Positions 1 through 11,066 of a stretch of DNA of 64,000 nt are shown here, in pieces. The stretch comes from Gammaproteobacteria bacterium. Lineage in GTDB: Bacteria > Pseudomonadota > Gammaproteobacteria > Pseudomonadales > Azotimanducaceae. Below the pieces are notes generated by a model. That model had not been told where the DNA came from. It ran no database searches and saw only the letters and a list, made by a program, of their open reading frames with translations. Position numbers and translations under genes: made by a program. The stretch covers positions 1 through 64,000 of the forward strand of contig JABHYO010000149.1 of NCBI GenBank assembly GCA_018656865.1, written 5' to 3'. Numbering within the stretch: position 1 is the stretch's first letter; every line of letters starts with the position of its first letter.

Positions 1-1201
1 GGCAGAACAGGCTCGTCAGGCTATCGGAGAGGCTGATCTGGTCCTCTTTCTTGTTGATGCCAAAGACGGACGGGTTGCGGGTGATGAAAATATCGCGGCC
101 TATCTCAGAGAGAACGACTTCCCGGTCATCCTGGTGGCCAACAAAATCGATGGTCAGAATCCGGATTTTGTCGCCGGTGAGTTTTACGCCCTGGGCCTCG
201 GCGAACCGTATTCAGTTTCAGCTAGCAACGGGCAGGGTATTCGGTATCTTATTGACGAGGAAGTGGCTGAGCGGTTGCCCCCTGGGACGAAGGCAGAATC
301 TGAATTGTTACCTGCCGGTATCAAGATGGCCGTCGTTGGCCGGCCCAATGTAGGCAAGTCGACTCTGGTCAATCGACTGCTGGGAGAAGACCGGGTCGTG
401 GTCTTCGACGAAGCAGGAACGACGCGAGACAGCATATATATACCCTATGAAAGGGATGGTCGGTCCTACACCCTTATTGATACAGCCGGAGTCAGACGCC
501 GCGGAAAGGTGTCGGAGAAAGTAGAAAAATTTTCCGTCATCAAAACACTGGAAGCGATTGCCGATGCCAATGTCGTCATCCTCATGATTGATGCGAGAGA
601 GGGCATTGTCGATCAGGATCTTCATCTCTTAGGTCATGTGCTGGAAGCGGGCAGGGCGCTGGTCATCGCCATCAACAAGTGGGATGGCATTTCCCAGGAG
701 CAGAAAGACTACATTCGAGATGAGCTGGACCGACGTCTGACTTTCATAGACTTCGCCAGAATTCACACCATTTCAGCTCTGCATGGCAGTGGCGTTGGCA
801 ATCTTTACGATTCCGTCCATGAAGCATATGCGGCCGCGACTCTGAAAGTGCCAACGTCAAAGCTGAATGAAATCCTGGAATCCGCGGTGTTCGAACACCA
901 GCCACCGCTCGTCAGAGGACGAAGGATAAAGCTGCGCTATGCGCATCTTGGCGGTAACAATCCACCAACCATCGTCATCCATGGTAACCAGACCGAAAAC
1001 GTGCCTGAGTCTTACAGGCGCTATCTGATGCACAAATTTATTGATGCCCTAAAACTCAAAGGCACGCCGCTGAGACTCGAGTTCAGAACCGGTGACAACC
1101 CATTTAAGGGTCGAAAGAATAAGCTTACGGATCGTCAGGCCAATCAGCGAAGACGAATGATGTCTCATGTGAAGAAAGGCAAGAAGAAACAAAAGCGCTG
1201 A
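1..1201 (+). CDS. der: Ribosome-biogenesis GTPase Der (EngA), 5' end outside window
   Basis: Der is a tandem GTPase needed for 50S ribosomal subunit maturation. The reading frame is open from base 2, so the start lies upstream of the window. What remains is the end of the first G domain (LVDAKDG, then NKIDG), an acidic linker, the complete second G domain (P-loop GRPNVGKST, switch [13 protein letters not shown]) and the C-terminal KH-like domain with a Lys/Arg-rich tail (GKKKQKR). These features in this order are specific to Der and distinguish it from Era, also in this window at 43.2 kb. The stop is TGA at 1199-1201. Identification is firm; only the N-terminal part is unseen. Confidence 0.97.
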   Translation, partial: AEQARQAIGEADLVLFLVDAKDGRVAGDENIAAYLRENDFPVILVANKIDGQNPDFVAGEFYALGLGEPYSVSASNGQGIRYLIDEEVAERLPPGTKAESELLPAGIKMAVVGRPNVGKSTLVNRLLGEDRVVVFDEAGTTRDSIYIPYERDGRSYTLIDTAGVRRRGKVSEKVEKFSVIKTLEAIADANVVILMIDAREGIVDQDLHLLGHVLEAGRALVIAINKWDGISQEQKDYIRDELDRRLTFIDFARIHTISALHGSGVGNLYDSVHEAYAAATLKVPTSKLNEILESAVFEHQPPLVRGRRIKLRYAHLGGNNPPTIVIHGNQTENVPESYRRYLMHKFIDALKLKGTPLRLEFRTGDNPFKGRKNKLTDRQANQRRRMMSHVKKGKKKQKR

Positions 1202-1204
1202 TTT

Positions 1205-1250
1205 GTCATCTCGACCGCAGGCCCGTCAGGGCCGAAGCAGAGAGATCTCG
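1205..1250 (+). repeat. Dispersed intergenic repeat, diverged copy
   Basis: This stretch downstream of der begins GTCATCTCGACCG, contains a 5-bp hairpin (GGCCC/GGGCC) and ends GAGAGATCTCG. It resembles the GTCATCCTGAGCG...GAAGGATCTCG repeats found later in the window, but is diverged. Membership of the family is inferred by eye. Confidence 0.4.
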
Positions 1251-1271
1251 CCTCCCCGAACGACCCCCTGA

Positions 1272-1280
1272 TGTTACACT
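1272..1280 (+). promoter_or_regulatory. Possible extended -10 promoter for the hotdog-like gene
   Basis: TGT followed by TACACT forms a TGn-type extended -10 about 30 bases before the ATG at 1311. No good -35 box is seen, so the call is weak. Confidence 0.25.
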
Positions 1281-1310
1281 CCCAAAAAACACCACCCCAA
1301 GGAACTGACA

Positions 1311-2240
1311 ATGGCAGACTTAAAATACAGTGAATATCGACTTCCACGCCAGATGTTGGCTGACCAGGTTTATGACGGCCACAAGTCATTGCATGATGAC
1401 AAAATGGCGGAAGATCTGGGGTTTTCCGGGGCACCGATTGAGGGTCCGACACACTTCAGTCAATTCGACCTGTTGCTGCATGAGTTATTTGGTGACGCGT
1501 GGTTCGAACGCGGTTGTATCAGCTCGCACTATAGAAACATGGTGGTTGAGGGAGAAGAGGTTCGTGCCTTTGTCGAGATACCCGCAGAAGGTGCAACCAT
1601 TACGAGGATCGGTGCAGAAAAACGTGATGGAACAGAGGTTCTGACGGGTACAGCATCAATCGGACCCGATCACGGTGATACCGAGATTGGACGACGTATC
1701 GCTCGTCTTGAGCCTTCGGATCAACTGGTGATTCTGAGTGATCTTGAGGTTGGTCGGAAAGGTGCAGGAAATCCAGAAGATGCCATCATGGACTTCGATC
1801 AGTACATGGGGGCGCTCTACCCCTTCTCGCTGAACGACAAGCTGGCCGTGATAACCGAAATGCACCCCTACTATACGCTCGAAGGTGCCGCTGACTCGCC
1901 CTGGGGTAAACCCGTCATTCCAATGGAGATGATCAGCGTCCTGTCCAACTACCAGAATCAATCGGGCTTCAAGTCCCGGGGACCCGCCGTCGGAATGTTC
2001 GCCGGATTGGAAATCCGCCTGATCAACGGCCCGGTATTCGTCAATCATCCCTATAAGATTGAGCGGGAGATTGTTGCCCTAAGCGAAAGTCGTCGCACCG
2101 AATCGAACTGGGTGCGCTCGAGCATCTATGATGCGGAGAGCGGTGATCTTGCCTGCGAAGTCATCCTGAACAGTGCCACGCTGAAAGCTTCCTATGAGAA
2201 GTACGAAGAAGATGCCAAGGCGCTGGGTAAGAAGCTTTAG
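1311..2240 (+). CDS. Double hotdog-like (MaoC-related?) protein of unknown function
   Basis: A 309-residue soluble protein without signal peptide or membrane segment. The start is backed by AAGGA at 1299-1303, seven bases before ATG. The N-terminal half (FSGAPIEGPTHFSQFDLL, then a VLTGTASIG strand) and the C-terminal half (IRLINGPVFVNHPYKIERE..., ending ACEVILNSATLKA) each look like a hotdog-fold thioesterase/dehydratase half, which would make this a double-hotdog protein of the MaoC type. No clear catalytic Asp/His motif of R-specific enoyl-CoA hydratases was recognised, so the enzymatic role is open. It stands alone between der and the minus-strand M23 gene. The fold is inferred by eye from strand patterns. 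Confidence 0.7.
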   Translation: MADLKYSEYRLPRQMLADQVYDGHKSLHDDKMAEDLGFSGAPIEGPTHFSQFDLLLHELFGDAWFERGCISSHYRNMVVEGEEVRAFVEIPAEGATITRIGAEKRDGTEVLTGTASIGPDHGDTEIGRRIARLEPSDQLVILSDLEVGRKGAGNPEDAIMDFDQYMGALYPFSLNDKLAVITEMHPYYTLEGAADSPWGKPVIPMEMISVLSNYQNQSGFKSRGPAVGMFAGLEIRLINGPVFVNHPYKIEREIVALSESRRTESNWVRSSIYDAESGDLACEVILNSATLKASYEKYEEDAKALGKKL

Positions 2241-2252
2241 CCAGGAAAAGTC

Positions 2253-3035
2253 CTACGGCGACTCGATAAACAACGCTGGATTTACTCTGGCGTTGTTTAG
2301 GCTGATTCCCCAATGAAGGTGTGCGCCAGTGACCCTGCCGGTCTGACCTACCTTACCGATTAGTTGTTCCTTATCGACCCAGTCACCGGGTTTTACATCC
2401 ATGGTACTCAGGTGACAGTACATGGTGATGAGTCCGTGGCCGTGATCGATCAGGATAGTGTTGCCATTGAAAAAATAGTCTCCGGCTGCAGCGACGATAC
2501 CGGCAGCCGGTGTGTGAACCGGCGCGCCTTCCGGTGCAGCGATATCCATACCGCTGTGGGGGTTTCGGGGTTGATCGTTAAGAATCCTGCGCAGGCCGAA
2601 TGAACTCGACATGATGCCATCGACGGGTACGACGAAGGCAGAGTCGGTCGCAACATCGCGGGTGAAACGGTTGAAGGCGGTATCCATTTCGCGACGCTCG
2701 CCTCTGATTCGTTTCAGGTCCTGTTCAAGCGGGTTAACCTTGCGTTTGTTTTCGATGGTTAGACGCTGAACGCTGTACTCTTTCTTGGTAACAGAGAATG
2801 GAATGCTACCTTTGGCTGTCGTCAGTCGATGGGTGCCTGGTTTTGCCGACAGTGGGATACCGATGACGGCATAGAGTCTGTCTTCCTCCTCCGCAACCCA
2901 GACCGGTTTATCGTCATAGGTGACATCCCGAGTTTCGACGGCAACGACCGCAATACCCCCAGGCGCGGATTCCTGCTGCGGCAGGGCAAGGACGTTGTTT
3001 GTTGCCAGAAGAAGAAGGCAGAGTTTCCTGATCAT
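2253..3035 (-). CDS. Secreted M23 (LytM) family peptidase
   Basis: About 260 residues. The N-terminus MIRKLCLLLLATNNVLA is a short signal peptide, so the protein should act in the periplasm or outer envelope. The C-terminal half holds the LytM zinc fold: FGLRR, HSGMD (first ligands), HGHGLITMYCHL and HLHWG (last ligands), matching an active M23 endopeptidase that cuts peptidoglycan cross-links. The middle region (LEQDLKRIRGERREMD) is charged and helical. A TTG one codon upstream is in frame, but ATG at 3035 is preferred: it overlaps the xseA stop as TGATG and has GGAAA upstream. It is the distal gene of an xseA operon. E. coli does not have this pairing; the link to xseA is probably only transcriptional. 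Confidence 0.9.
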   Translation of the reverse strand: MIRKLCLLLLATNNVLALPQQESAPGGIAVVAVETRDVTYDDKPVWVAEEEDRLYAVIGIPLSAKPGTHRLTTAKGSIPFSVTKKEYSVQRLTIENKRKVNPLEQDLKRIRGERREMDTAFNRFTRDVATDSAFVVPVDGIMSSSFGLRRILNDQPRNPHSGMDIAAPEGAPVHTPAAGIVAAAGDYFFNGNTILIDHGHGLITMYCHLSTMDVKPGDWVDKEQLIGKVGQTGRVTGAHLHWGISLNNARVNPALFIESP

Positions 3036-4366
3036 CAATTTTCCGTTGAGATAATTTCGGCGGTAAAGGTGCCATCACTGAGCCTCGCCTTCACTTTGTC
3101 GCCAGGATTCACTTCTGTGGAACTTGCGAGGATGTTGCCATCCGGCTCCGAAGAAACGATGGCGAATCCACGCTGCAGTGTGGCAAGGGGACTTAGAGTT
3201 TCAAGTTTAACCGCCAGGCTGCCAAGTGAGGCAGATCGGCGCTGTTGACCTGATGCATTCAAGGATATCAGCTTGTCGTGTAGTGCCTGCAGTCGGCCAC
3301 GTCGGACGTCCAGTTGGGCTACCGGGGACCGCAGGCGTAGTGCCGCCAGTTTCGAGCCGCGGGCATTTAGGAAGACGGCGATTGAAAGTTGCAGTCTACG
3401 TTCAAGGTCATCCAGGCGCTGGGCGAGATCTTCGAGATGGCTGGCGGGGTGGCGCAAGCGGCGCTGCAGATGCGTGACTTCCCGTCGAAGGTCTTCAAAC
3501 AACTGCCTGGCAGCCTGATCGAGTCGGCGACCAAATTCATTGATGCTGTCTTCCCAGACTTCACCGTCCGGTGTGATCAGTTCTGCTGCAGCCGAAGGTG
3601 TCGGTGCACGCAGGTCTGCAACGAAGTCTGCAATAGTCACATCCGATTCATGACCGACAGCGGAGACGACAGGGAGGCGGCTTGCGGCAATGGCTCGCAC
3701 CACAGGTTCAGTATTGAACGACCATAGATCCTCAAGGGAGCCTCCACCACGGGTCATAAGAACCAGGTCAAAAGGATCGTCCTGAAAGGCATTGGCGAAT
3801 GTAAGTGCTTGAACGATTTGGGCAACTGATTCCTCACCCTGAACCTGCACCGGCAGGATGCTGACATGGATGGCCGGAAACCTGCGTTTCATCACAGCGA
3901 TCACATCGCGGATTGCCGCTCCGTGTGGCGATGTGATGATGGCAATATGAGATGGTATAGCCGGGACTGGTTGTTTTCGAGACTCATCGAATAGCCCTTC
4001 AGCCTGCAGCGAACTGCGTAGTTTCTCGAATGCCTGGCGCAGGGCGCCGTCGCCGGAATCCTCCAGAAATTCGGCAATCATCTGAAACTCGCCCCGGTTT
4101 TCGTAGAGGCTGACGCGTCCACGAACAATGATCTGCTGTCCGTTCCTTGGTTTGAACCGTACCAGGTGGTTCCGGTTACGGAACATGGCACAGCGGATCT
4201 GAGCTTTGTCGTCTTTCAGGGTGAAATACCAGTGACCGGAACCGGGCTGCGCCAGGTTCGAGATCTCCCCCTCCACGTAGAGCATGGAGAACTCGGATTC
4301 AAGCAGCCGTCGAGCATCGCGGTTCAGCTCAGAAACGGTAATCACCTGACGGTTGGAAGGATCCAT
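3035..4366 (-). CDS. xseA: Exodeoxyribonuclease VII large subunit
   Basis: XseA is the large subunit of the nuclease that degrades single-stranded DNA to oligonucleotides, working with XseB in the cytoplasm. The 443-residue protein (family about 450) has the N-terminal OB-fold (VSELNRDARRLLE, VEGEISNL, HWYFTLKD), the central catalytic region with MTRGGGSLEDLWSFN and VSAVGHESDVTIADFVAD, and a long helical C-terminal region with LRRRLRHPASHLEDLAQR. The C-terminal strand GDKVKARLSDGTF is also typical. It is divergent from guaA across a 77-bp gap. In many proteobacteria xseA is divergent from guaB; here guaB is not between them. Confidence 0.96.
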   Translation of the reverse strand: MDPSNRQVITVSELNRDARRLLESEFSMLYVEGEISNLAQPGSGHWYFTLKDDKAQIRCAMFRNRNHLVRFKPRNGQQIIVRGRVSLYENRGEFQMIAEFLEDSGDGALRQAFEKLRSSLQAEGLFDESRKQPVPAIPSHIAIITSPHGAAIRDVIAVMKRRFPAIHVSILPVQVQGEESVAQIVQALTFANAFQDDPFDLVLMTRGGGSLEDLWSFNTEPVVRAIAASRLPVVSAVGHESDVTIADFVADLRAPTPSAAAELITPDGEVWEDSINEFGRRLDQAARQLFEDLRREVTHLQRRLRHPASHLEDLAQRLDDLERRLQLSIAVFLNARGSKLAALRLRSPVAQLDVRRGRLQALHDKLISLNASGQQRRSASLGSLAVKLETLSPLATLQRGFAIVSSEPDGNILASSTEVNPGDKVKARLSDGTFTAEIISTEN

Positions 4367-4388
4367 CTGCTTATATTAGCGGTTTCTT

Positions 4389-4416
4389 TTGTTCATCGCG
4401 CCACTTCCCGTATAAT
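4389..4416 (+). promoter_or_regulatory. Predicted sigma-70 promoter of guaA
   Basis: A perfect TATAAT lies at 4411-4416 and TTGTTC at 4389-4394, 16 bp apart. Transcription would begin near 4423, giving a short leader of about 20 bases before the guaA ATG at 4444. The -10 is strong and the -35 moderate. Confidence 0.6.
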
Positions 4417-4443
4417 CGCCGCTTAGCCACTGCCTGAAAATCT

Positions 4444-6036
4444 ATGTCGCCGACTCATCCGAATATCCATCAGGAAAAAATCCTGATTCTGGACTTCGGT
4501 TCCCAGTACACCCAGTTGATTGCGCGGCGTCTGCGCGAGTCCGGTGTTTATTGTGAGATTCTTCCCTACGACTTATCCGAAGAACGCGCGCGTGAATTTT
4601 CGCCCATGGGTATCGTTCTTTCTGGCGGACCCGAATCCGTCACTGCGGATGAGACGCTGGTTGCCCCGGCCTATGTATATGAATTTGGCGTGCCGATTCT
4701 TGGGATCTGTTACGGCATGCACACCATGGCAAAGCAGTTGGGTGGCGAAGTCGAGCCTTCCAGCAAGAGCGAATTCGGTTATGCCCGGGTTGAGTTGACT
4801 GAGACCAGCCAACTTCTGGGTGACCTGCAAGATGGCATTGAGGATGCCCCTTTCCTTGATGTGTGGATGAGTCATGGTGACAAGGTCGCCAAGGCGCCAC
4901 CAGGGTTCACCATCGCCGGACGCAGCGATAATACAGACATCGCTGTGATGATGGACGAATCCCGACATTTCTACGGTATTCAGTTTCATCCGGAGGTTAA
5001 TCACACACTACAGGGCGCTGCTATCCTCAGCCGCTTCCTGACTCAAGTCTGTCGCTGCAAGGCGCTGTGGACTTCCAGCAATATCGTCGAGGATATCATT
5101 GAACGTGTCAGGACCCAGGTAGGTAGTGGCAAGGTCATACTCGGGATGTCAGGCGGTGTTGATTCAAGCGTGGTTGCCGCACTACTGTCCCGAGCCATCG
5201 GTGATCAGCTGACCTGTGTTTTCGTCGACAACGGATTGCTGCGTCATGATGAGGCGACCCAGGTCCGAAAAATGGTCGGAGAAGGTACCGAGAATATTTA
5301 TTCGCTGAACCTTGTCAGTGTCCCGGCAGAGGATCGTTTCCTGTCGCGGCTTAAGGGCGTTACCGACCCTGAAGATAAGCGCAAGATTATCGGCAATACC
5401 TTTATTGACGTTTTCGATGAGCAGGCCTCACATATCAAAAATGTCGGCTTCCTCGCCCAGGGCACTATCTATCCAGATGTTATCGAGTCAGCCGGTCACA
5501 AGGATGGCAAAGCGCACGTCATCAAGTCCCATCACAATGTTGGTGGCCTGCCGGACTACATGAATCTGGAGCTTGTGGAGCCACTGCGTGAGCTCTTTAA
5601 AGATGAGGTTCGCAAGATTGGTCTCGAACTTGGTCTCAGCCATGAAATGGTATTTCGACATCCTTTTCCCGGTCCCGGCCTGGGTGTACGAATTCTTGGT
5701 GAGGTGAAAAAGGAGTACTGCGAACTTCTGCGGCAGGCCGACCATATCTACCTTGAAGAGCTTCGAGCGGCCGATCTCTACGATCAGATAAGCCAGGCAT
5801 TTGCAGTATTTCTGCCGGTTCGCTCGGTCGGGGTCGTGGGCGATGCCAGGCGGTATGAATACGTGATAGCACTTCGGGCAGTGGAGACAATAGACTTCAT
5901 GACTGCACGATGGGCACACCTGCCCTATGATTTTCTTGAAAAGGTGTCGAGTCGAATCATTAATGAAATCAGTGGTATATCAAGGGTCGTCTATGATGTA
6001 TCCAGTAAGCCGCCTGCGACCATAGAGTGGGAATAG
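4444..6036 (+). CDS. guaA: GMP synthase (glutamine-hydrolysing)
   Basis: GuaA converts XMP, glutamine and ATP to GMP, the last step of guanine nucleotide synthesis. At 530 residues it is close to the usual 525. The N-terminal class I glutamine amidotransferase shows [15 protein letters not shown] with the nucleophilic Cys, and FHPEVNHT with the His-Glu pair. The ATP-pyrophosphatase domain has the P-loop [12 protein letters not shown], followed by the C-terminal dimerisation domain ([12 protein letters not shown], ending [11 protein letters not shown]). It is the first gene of a purine/tRNA group, guaA-tadA-purL, with tadA starting directly at its stop codon. guaB, often its partner, is not next to it. 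Confidence 0.98.
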   Translation: MSPTHPNIHQEKILILDFGSQYTQLIARRLRESGVYCEILPYDLSEERAREFSPMGIVLSGGPESVTADETLVAPAYVYEFGVPILGICYGMHTMAKQLGGEVEPSSKSEFGYARVELTETSQLLGDLQDGIEDAPFLDVWMSHGDKVAKAPPGFTIAGRSDNTDIAVMMDESRHFYGIQFHPEVNHTLQGAAILSRFLTQVCRCKALWTSSNIVEDIIERVRTQVGSGKVILGMSGGVDSSVVAALLSRAIGDQLTCVFVDNGLLRHDEATQVRKMVGEGTENIYSLNLVSVPAEDRFLSRLKGVTDPEDKRKIIGNTFIDVFDEQASHIKNVGFLAQGTIYPDVIESAGHKDGKAHVIKSHHNVGGLPDYMNLELVEPLRELFKDEVRKIGLELGLSHEMVFRHPFPGPGLGVRILGEVKKEYCELLRQADHIYLEELRAADLYDQISQAFAVFLPVRSVGVVGDARRYEYVIALRAVETIDFMTARWAHLPYDFLEKVSSRIINEISGISRVVYDVSSKPPATIEWE

Positions 6037-6483
6037 ATGCAGGAAGCCTGGATGAGAGAAGCACTTAATCTGGCAGAACGCGCTAAAGGCCTCGGCGAGG
6101 TGCCTGTCGGCGCCGTGGTTGTGCTGGATGATGAAATTGTTGGCAGGGGTTGGAATCGTCCGATCAGCGCCTGCGATCCGAGTGCGCATGCGGAAATTGA
6201 AGCGCTGCGGGATGCGGCCAGAAACAGCGGCAACTACCGTCTGCCGGACACGACTCTGGTAGTCACAGTTGAACCTTGCACCATGTGTGCCGGTGCCATG
6301 ATTCATGCGAGGGTAGGACGCCTGATTTTTGGCGCTCGGGAACCGAGGGCGGGCGCCGTTAGATCATCTGCTGCTGTTCTGGATAATCCGATGCTCAATC
6401 ACCACGTTGATGTTATCGAAGGTGTACTTGCGGCAGAGTGCAGCAGTCTGATATCAGACTTTTTCAAGCAGAGACGCAACTAA
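6037..6483 (+). CDS. tadA: tRNA-specific adenosine deaminase
   Basis: TadA deaminates adenosine 34 of tRNA-Arg(ACG) to inosine in the anticodon wobble position. The 148-residue protein has the cytidine-deaminase-fold zinc motifs: HAEIEAL (ligand His and catalytic Glu) and PCTMCAGAM (two Cys ligands). The segment [11 protein letters not shown] and the C-terminal FFKQRR helix are typical of TadA rather than of free cytidine or guanine deaminases. The ATG follows the guaA stop codon with no gap, and its stop overlaps the purL ATG as TAATG, so the three genes are likely co-transcribed and translationally coupled. Confidence 0.95.
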   Translation: MQEAWMREALNLAERAKGLGEVPVGAVVVLDDEIVGRGWNRPISACDPSAHAEIEALRDAARNSGNYRLPDTTLVVTVEPCTMCAGAMIHARVGRLIFGAREPRAGAVRSSAAVLDNPMLNHHVDVIEGVLAAECSSLISDFFKQRRN

Positions 6484-9400
6484 TGTTGATGGTATTGCCA
6501 GGACCAGCCGCGCTTTCTCCCTTCCGGGTGCGAAAGCTTGAGGCTGACTTAAAGGCAGCAGGGATCGAAACGAAGATTAGAGATACCCAGTATCTGCATT
6601 TCATTGACGTCGATGGCCTGCTAGCTCCGGATGAATTGTCGCTACTCAACAGTCTGCTGAATTATGGCTCTGAATCTGAACGGCGATCGGCAGTGGATGA
6701 AGTGGACTCGTCTTTTAATCTGGTCATCCCGCGCCGGGGCACGATTTCTCCATGGAGCTCAAAAGCCTCGGATATTGCCCGAATCTGCGGTCTGGATAAG
6801 GTAACCCGAATAGAGCGGGGGATTGCCTACTGGTTGACAACCGATCGCTCCGATTCTGTTACGCCCTTTCTGCACGATCGGATGACAGAAGAGGTTGTGA
6901 CCTCAACGGACGTAGATTTCCTGTTCGAGTCTCACGAGCCAGCCGAGCTCAGTTTCATTGATGTGCTTGGGCAAGGTGCTTCTGCCCTTGAGGTGGCGAA
7001 TGCCAGTCTGGGGATGGCGCTGACCGAAGATGAGATCGAATACCTGGTCGATGCCTTCACGGGACTCGACAGAAACCCCACGGATGTTGAGCTGATGATG
7101 TTCGCTCAGGCGAATTCCGAACACTGCCGGCATAAAACATTCAGGGCAAGCTGGACCATCGATGGTGAGGTGCAGGACAACTCACTGATGGACATGATTC
7201 AGAACACCTATCGAGTCACCAATGGTGTCGGTGTTTTGAGCGCCTATGAGGATAATTCCGCCGTCATTGAGGGTTCCAAAGGCGCCAGGTTTTTTCCAGA
7301 CCCTGAGACCAGGGAGTATGGCGATCACGTTGAGGACATCCACATATTGATGAAAGTGGAAACTCACAATCATCCAACGGCAATTGCGCCCTTTGCCGGT
7401 GCGGCGACAGGGTCCGGTGGTGAAATCCGTGATGAGGGGGCGACTGGGCGTGGTGGTAAGCCGAAAGCCGGGTTGACTGGTTATACGGTCTCGAATCTAA
7501 ACCTGCCGGGTTCGAACAATCCCTGGGAGAAACCCTACGGTAAGCCTGAAAGAATCGTTTCGGCGCTGGATATCATGATTGAGGCACCCATTGGAGGTGC
7601 TGCTTTCAACAATGAATTTGGCCGGCCGAATATCGCCGGTTACTTCCGCACCTTCGAACAGGAGGTAGACGGCAATGTGCTTGGTTATCACAAGCCGATA
7701 ATGATTGCCGGTGGTATGGGCAATATTCGTGAAGGTCATGTCAGGAAAGACGCCATTGATGTTGGCGCCTCTCTAGTGGTCCTGGGTGGTCCGGCGATGC
7801 TGATTGGACTGGGGGGCGGAGCAGCGTCAAGCATGGCGACCGGGGCAAGCCAGGCGGATCTCGATTTTGCCAGTGTCCAGCGAGGTAATCCCGAAATAGA
7901 ACACCGCTGCCAGGAGGTGATTGACCAGTGCTGGCAGCTTGGTGATGACAACCCCATTCAGTTTATCCACGACGTCGGTGCAGGTGGGCTTTCCAACGCT
8001 CTGCCCGAACTGGTGAAAGATGGCGGTGTCGGTGGTGACTTCGAGTTGCGGGAGATCCCGAGCGCGGAGCCGGGTATGACACCGCTCGAAGTTTGGTGTA
8101 ACGAGGCTCAGGAACGATACGTTATCGCCGTCAGGAAAAATGACCTGGATCGGTTCGCCGCGATTTGTGAGAGGGAAAGGTGCCCCTATGCCATCGTCGG
8201 CCGGGCGAGAGATGGAGATCACCTGTCCGTTTCAGATTCGATTCTAGGGAAACCGCCGGTCGATCTGCCGATGTCAGTACTGTTCGGCAAAGCACCAAAA
8301 CTGGAGAAGGATGTCGTTAGGAAGAATCCTTCTCTTGAAGCCTTTAGCAGTAGTTTGAATTTGCAGGTGGCTGTTCAGCGAGTCCTGAATCACCCGACGG
8401 TTGCCAGTAAAAAGTTTCTGATCACGATTGGTGACAGGACCGTTGGCGGACTTGTTGCCAGAGATCAGATGATCGGACCCTGGCAGGTGCCTGTGTCTGA
8501 TGTCGCCGTGACCAGCGGGAGCTATAGCGGGTATCGCGGCGAGGCCATGGCCATGGGTGAGCGAACGCCATTGGCTGTGATATCCAGTTCGGCTGCAGCA
8601 CGTATGGCGGTTGGTGAAGCGATCACCAATATTGCGGCAGCGCGGGTTACTCAACTGCAGGATGTCCGGCTTTCTGCAAACTGGATGGCTGCGATTGGTG
8701 CAGAAGGCGAGGATGCTCGCCTTTACGATGCGGTGAAAGCAGTGGGAATGGAGCTTTGTCCGGCGCTTGGGATCACGATTCCCGTGGGCAAGGACTCCAT
8801 GTCGATGCAGACTCGATGGCTTAGCGATGGAGAGGAAAAGTCAGTTACTTCTCCACTCTCCCTTATTGTGTCGGCCTTTGCCCCGGTCAGGGATGTGCGC
8901 GATACGCTGACCCCCGAGTTGTATACGTTGCCTGATTCAGTTTTGCTGTTGCTTGATCTTGGCGCTGGCAAGCGGCGACTTGGCGGTAGCATTCTGGCCC
9001 AGTGTTTTTCAGCCATGGGCGATGAGTCACCGGATCTGGACGACCCTGAGCAACTGAAGATCTTTTTTGACTTCGTACGCCGTCGCCGGGATGAAATTTT
9101 GGCCTATCACGATCGTTCTGATGGCGGGCTGATAGTGACGTTGCTCGAGATGTGTTTCAGTTCAAGAGCAGGACTCGATATCAGAGTCCCTGATGAGGTA
9201 GCCGCCATAGACTTCCTCTTCAATGAGGAACTCGGTGCAGCCATACAGGTGACGGCTGAGGATGCCGAGGCTTTGGTTGAGGAGCTCAACGAGCTTGGCC
9301 TGCCGGTGGTACAGGTCGCAACGGTCAGGAACGATCAGGTCATCCGTATCGTTCAGCAGAATCGCGACCTGATGACTTCCTCCCGAGCAGAGTTGGAACG

Positions 9401-10337
9401 TCAGTGGAGCCGCACCAGCTTTCAGATTCAACGACTGCGGGATAATCCCGAATGTGCCGCTCAGGAATTCAACGCCATCGGTGAAGATTATGACCCTGGG
9501 CTCAATGTCGTGGTCAGATTTGATCCCGCCGCGGATGTTGCTGCGCCTATGATCGCAACGGGCGTTAAACCGGAAGTGGCCATTCTAAGAGAACAGGGCG
9601 TCAACAGTCAGGTAGAGATGGCCGCGGCCTTCACTCGGGCGGGCTTTGCCGCCATCGATGTTCATATGAGTGAAATATTTTCAGGTTCGATTGATCTGGC
9701 GCGGTTCAAGGGGCTGGTAGCCTGTGGCGGTTTTTCGTACGGCGATGTGCTCGGTGCCGGTGAAGGCTGGGCCAAATCCATTCTCTATCGCAGTGAGAGC
9801 CGAGACAAGTTTGCCGAATTCTTCGGCAGGCCAGATACCTTTTCTCTTGGCGTCTGCAATGGCTGTCAGATGCTGGCAAGCCTGAAGGAACTGATTCCTG
9901 GGGCGGAACGTTGGCCGAAATTTGTCAGGAATGCATCGGAGCAGTTTGAAGCCCGGCTTTCTCTTGTGAGGGTAGAGCGAAGCCCGTCGATATTCCTACG
10001 GGATATGCGAGGGTCTCAACTGCCGATTGCGGTTAGTCATGGTGAGGGGCGTGCAGATATTAACGCTGCGGGGATATTCGAGCTTGATCGACAGGAACTG
10101 ATTGCCCTGAGGTTTGTCGATAGCTTTGGTGACCGTACCACGGGCTATCCCTACAACCCCAACGGATCACCGGACGGAATAACAGGGGTCACTACACCTG
10201 ATGGCAGAGTACTTGCCCTGATGCCACATCCCGAGCGGGTGTTTCGTACCGTACAGATGTCATGGCATCCAGACGAATGGGATGAGGACAGCCCTTGGAT
10301 GCGTATGTTCCGTAGTGCCAGGGTCTGGGTAAACTAA
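6483..10337 (+). CDS. purL: Phosphoribosylformylglycinamidine synthase
   Basis: PurL makes FGAM from FGAR, glutamine and ATP in purine synthesis. The single large chain (about 1284 residues, enteric type 1295) holds an N-terminal PurS-like domain, two AIRS-like ATP-binding halves ([27 protein letters not shown]-type motif, [25 protein letters not shown]) and a C-terminal class I amidotransferase ([27 protein letters not shown] with the Cys, MPHPERVFR). The frame stays open 15 codons upstream into tadA, but ATG 6483 ([20 protein letters not shown]) is chosen because it matches the family N-terminus and overlaps the tadA stop by one base. Confidence 0.98.
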   Translation: MLMVLPGPAALSPFRVRKLEADLKAAGIETKIRDTQYLHFIDVDGLLAPDELSLLNSLLNYGSESERRSAVDEVDSSFNLVIPRRGTISPWSSKASDIARICGLDKVTRIERGIAYWLTTDRSDSVTPFLHDRMTEEVVTSTDVDFLFESHEPAELSFIDVLGQGASALEVANASLGMALTEDEIEYLVDAFTGLDRNPTDVELMMFAQANSEHCRHKTFRASWTIDGEVQDNSLMDMIQNTYRVTNGVGVLSAYEDNSAVIEGSKGARFFPDPETREYGDHVEDIHILMKVETHNHPTAIAPFAGAATGSGGEIRDEGATGRGGKPKAGLTGYTVSNLNLPGSNNPWEKPYGKPERIVSALDIMIEAPIGGAAFNNEFGRPNIAGYFRTFEQEVDGNVLGYHKPIMIAGGMGNIREGHVRKDAIDVGASLVVLGGPAMLIGLGGGAASSMATGASQADLDFASVQRGNPEIEHRCQEVIDQCWQLGDDNPIQFIHDVGAGGLSNALPELVKDGGVGGDFELREIPSAEPGMTPLEVWCNEAQERYVIAVRKNDLDRFAAICERERCPYAIVGRARDGDHLSVSDSILGKPPVDLPMSVLFGKAPKLEKDVVRKNPSLEAFSSSLNLQVAVQRVLNHPTVASKKFLITIGDRTVGGLVARDQMIGPWQVPVSDVAVTSGSYSGYRGEAMAMGERTPLAVISSSAAARMAVGEAITNIAAARVTQLQDVRLSANWMAAIGAEGEDARLYDAVKAVGMELCPALGITIPVGKDSMSMQTRWLSDGEEKSVTSPLSLIVSAFAPVRDVRDTLTPELYTLPDSVLLLLDLGAGKRRLGGSILAQCFSAMGDESPDLDDPEQLKIFFDFVRRRRDEILAYHDRSDGGLIVTLLEMCFSSRAGLDIRVPDEVAAIDFLFNEELGAAIQVTAEDAEALVEELNELGLPVVQVATVRNDQVIRIVQQNRDLMTSSRAELERQWSRTSFQIQRLRDNPECAAQEFNAIGEDYDPGLNVVVRFDPAADVAAPMIATGVKPEVAILREQGVNSQVEMAAAFTRAGFAAIDVHMSEIFSGSIDLARFKGLVACGGFSYGDVLGAGEGWAKSILYRSESRDKFAEFFGRPDTFSLGVCNGCQMLASLKELIPGAERWPKFVRNASEQFEARLSLVRVERSPSIFLRDMRGSQLPIAVSHGEGRADINAAGIFELDRQELIALRFVDSFGDRTTGYPYNPNGSPDGITGVTTPDGRVLALMPHPERVFRTVQMSWHPDEWDEDSPWMRMFRSARVWVN

Positions 10338-10390
10338 TTAGATCGTGTTCGAGAAATCGATACCGCGGTTCTAGTTTCCTGATAACCGGT

Positions 10391-10945
10391 TTATTTCATC
10401 GGATCTCTTTTGCGGTTGATGATGATGTCCTCGTTCCGGATTGGGTAGTCTTCTTCGGGCAGGTCGTTGAAATAGAATTTCAGTGTTTCTGTAATCACCG
10501 GAAAGGCAAGCTCCTGCCATGGAACCTCACTTTCATGGAATAGCTTTGTTTCCAGGGTTTCCTGACCTGGATAGAAATCGAGGTCGATCAGCTGGGCTCT
10601 GTAGAACATGTAGATCTGCGAAATGTGGGGCAGGCTGAACAGGGTGTAGAGTCCAATGATTTCGGCATTGGCATTGGCTTCTTCTTCCGTTTCACGCAGC
10701 GCACCCTGCGCTGTTGTTTCACCAAATTCAAGAAAACCCGCCGGTAGTGTCCAGCAGCCCTGTCGTGGTGCAATGGATCGTTTACAGAGCAGGACCTGAT
10801 CTTCATGGAAGGGCAGGCAACCGGCAATGATTCTGGGGTTCTGATAGTGAATAGTGTCGCAGCTGTCGCATACATAGCGTGGCCGGTTGTCGCCGTCCGG
10901 AACACGATGCGTTACAGGCGCACCACATTGGTTGCAATATTTCAT
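10391..10945 (-). CDS. Nudix hydrolase with N-terminal zinc ribbon
   Basis: A 184-residue cytoplasmic protein. Residues 1-35 form a zinc ribbon with four Cys (YCNQCG ... YVCDSCD). The Nudix box follows as GFLEFGETTAQGALRETEEE, which fits GX5EX7REUXEE. Nudix enzymes hydrolyse nucleoside diphosphates linked to another moiety. The ribbon-plus-Nudix layout resembles NudC-like NADH pyrophosphatases and ADP-ribose or FAD pyrophosphatases; the protein is shorter than NudC (about 257 residues), so the substrate cannot be assigned. It converges with purL (53-bp gap) and diverges from the gamma carbonic anhydrase gene. Confidence 0.88.
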   Translation of the reverse strand: MKYCNQCGAPVTHRVPDGDNRPRYVCDSCDTIHYQNPRIIAGCLPFHEDQVLLCKRSIAPRQGCWTLPAGFLEFGETTAQGALRETEEEANANAEIIGLYTLFSLPHISQIYMFYRAQLIDLDFYPGQETLETKLFHESEVPWQELAFPVITETLKFYFNDLPEEDYPIRNEDIIINRKRDPMK

Positions 10946-10996
10946 GCGGGCAGTATGCCAGACGTGCCTCCTTTGATCACACTGTTGAGAGACCTG

Positions 10997-11029
10997 TTGC
11001 GCTCGATCCTTCGACTTCGTTCAGGACAG
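10997..11029 (-). repeat. Dispersed intergenic repeat, half copy
   Basis: Read on the minus strand this is TGTCCTGAACGAAGTCGAAGG followed by ATCGAGC, a close match to one arm of the GTCCTGAGCG...GAAGGATC repeat family seen at 19.4, 29.6 and 30.4 kb. Only one arm is present. It lies in the divergent gap between the Nudix and carbonic anhydrase genes. Confidence 0.5.
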
Positions 11030-11066
11030 TGTTAAAGTGCGCCCTGACTCGATACCGGAGAACCAA

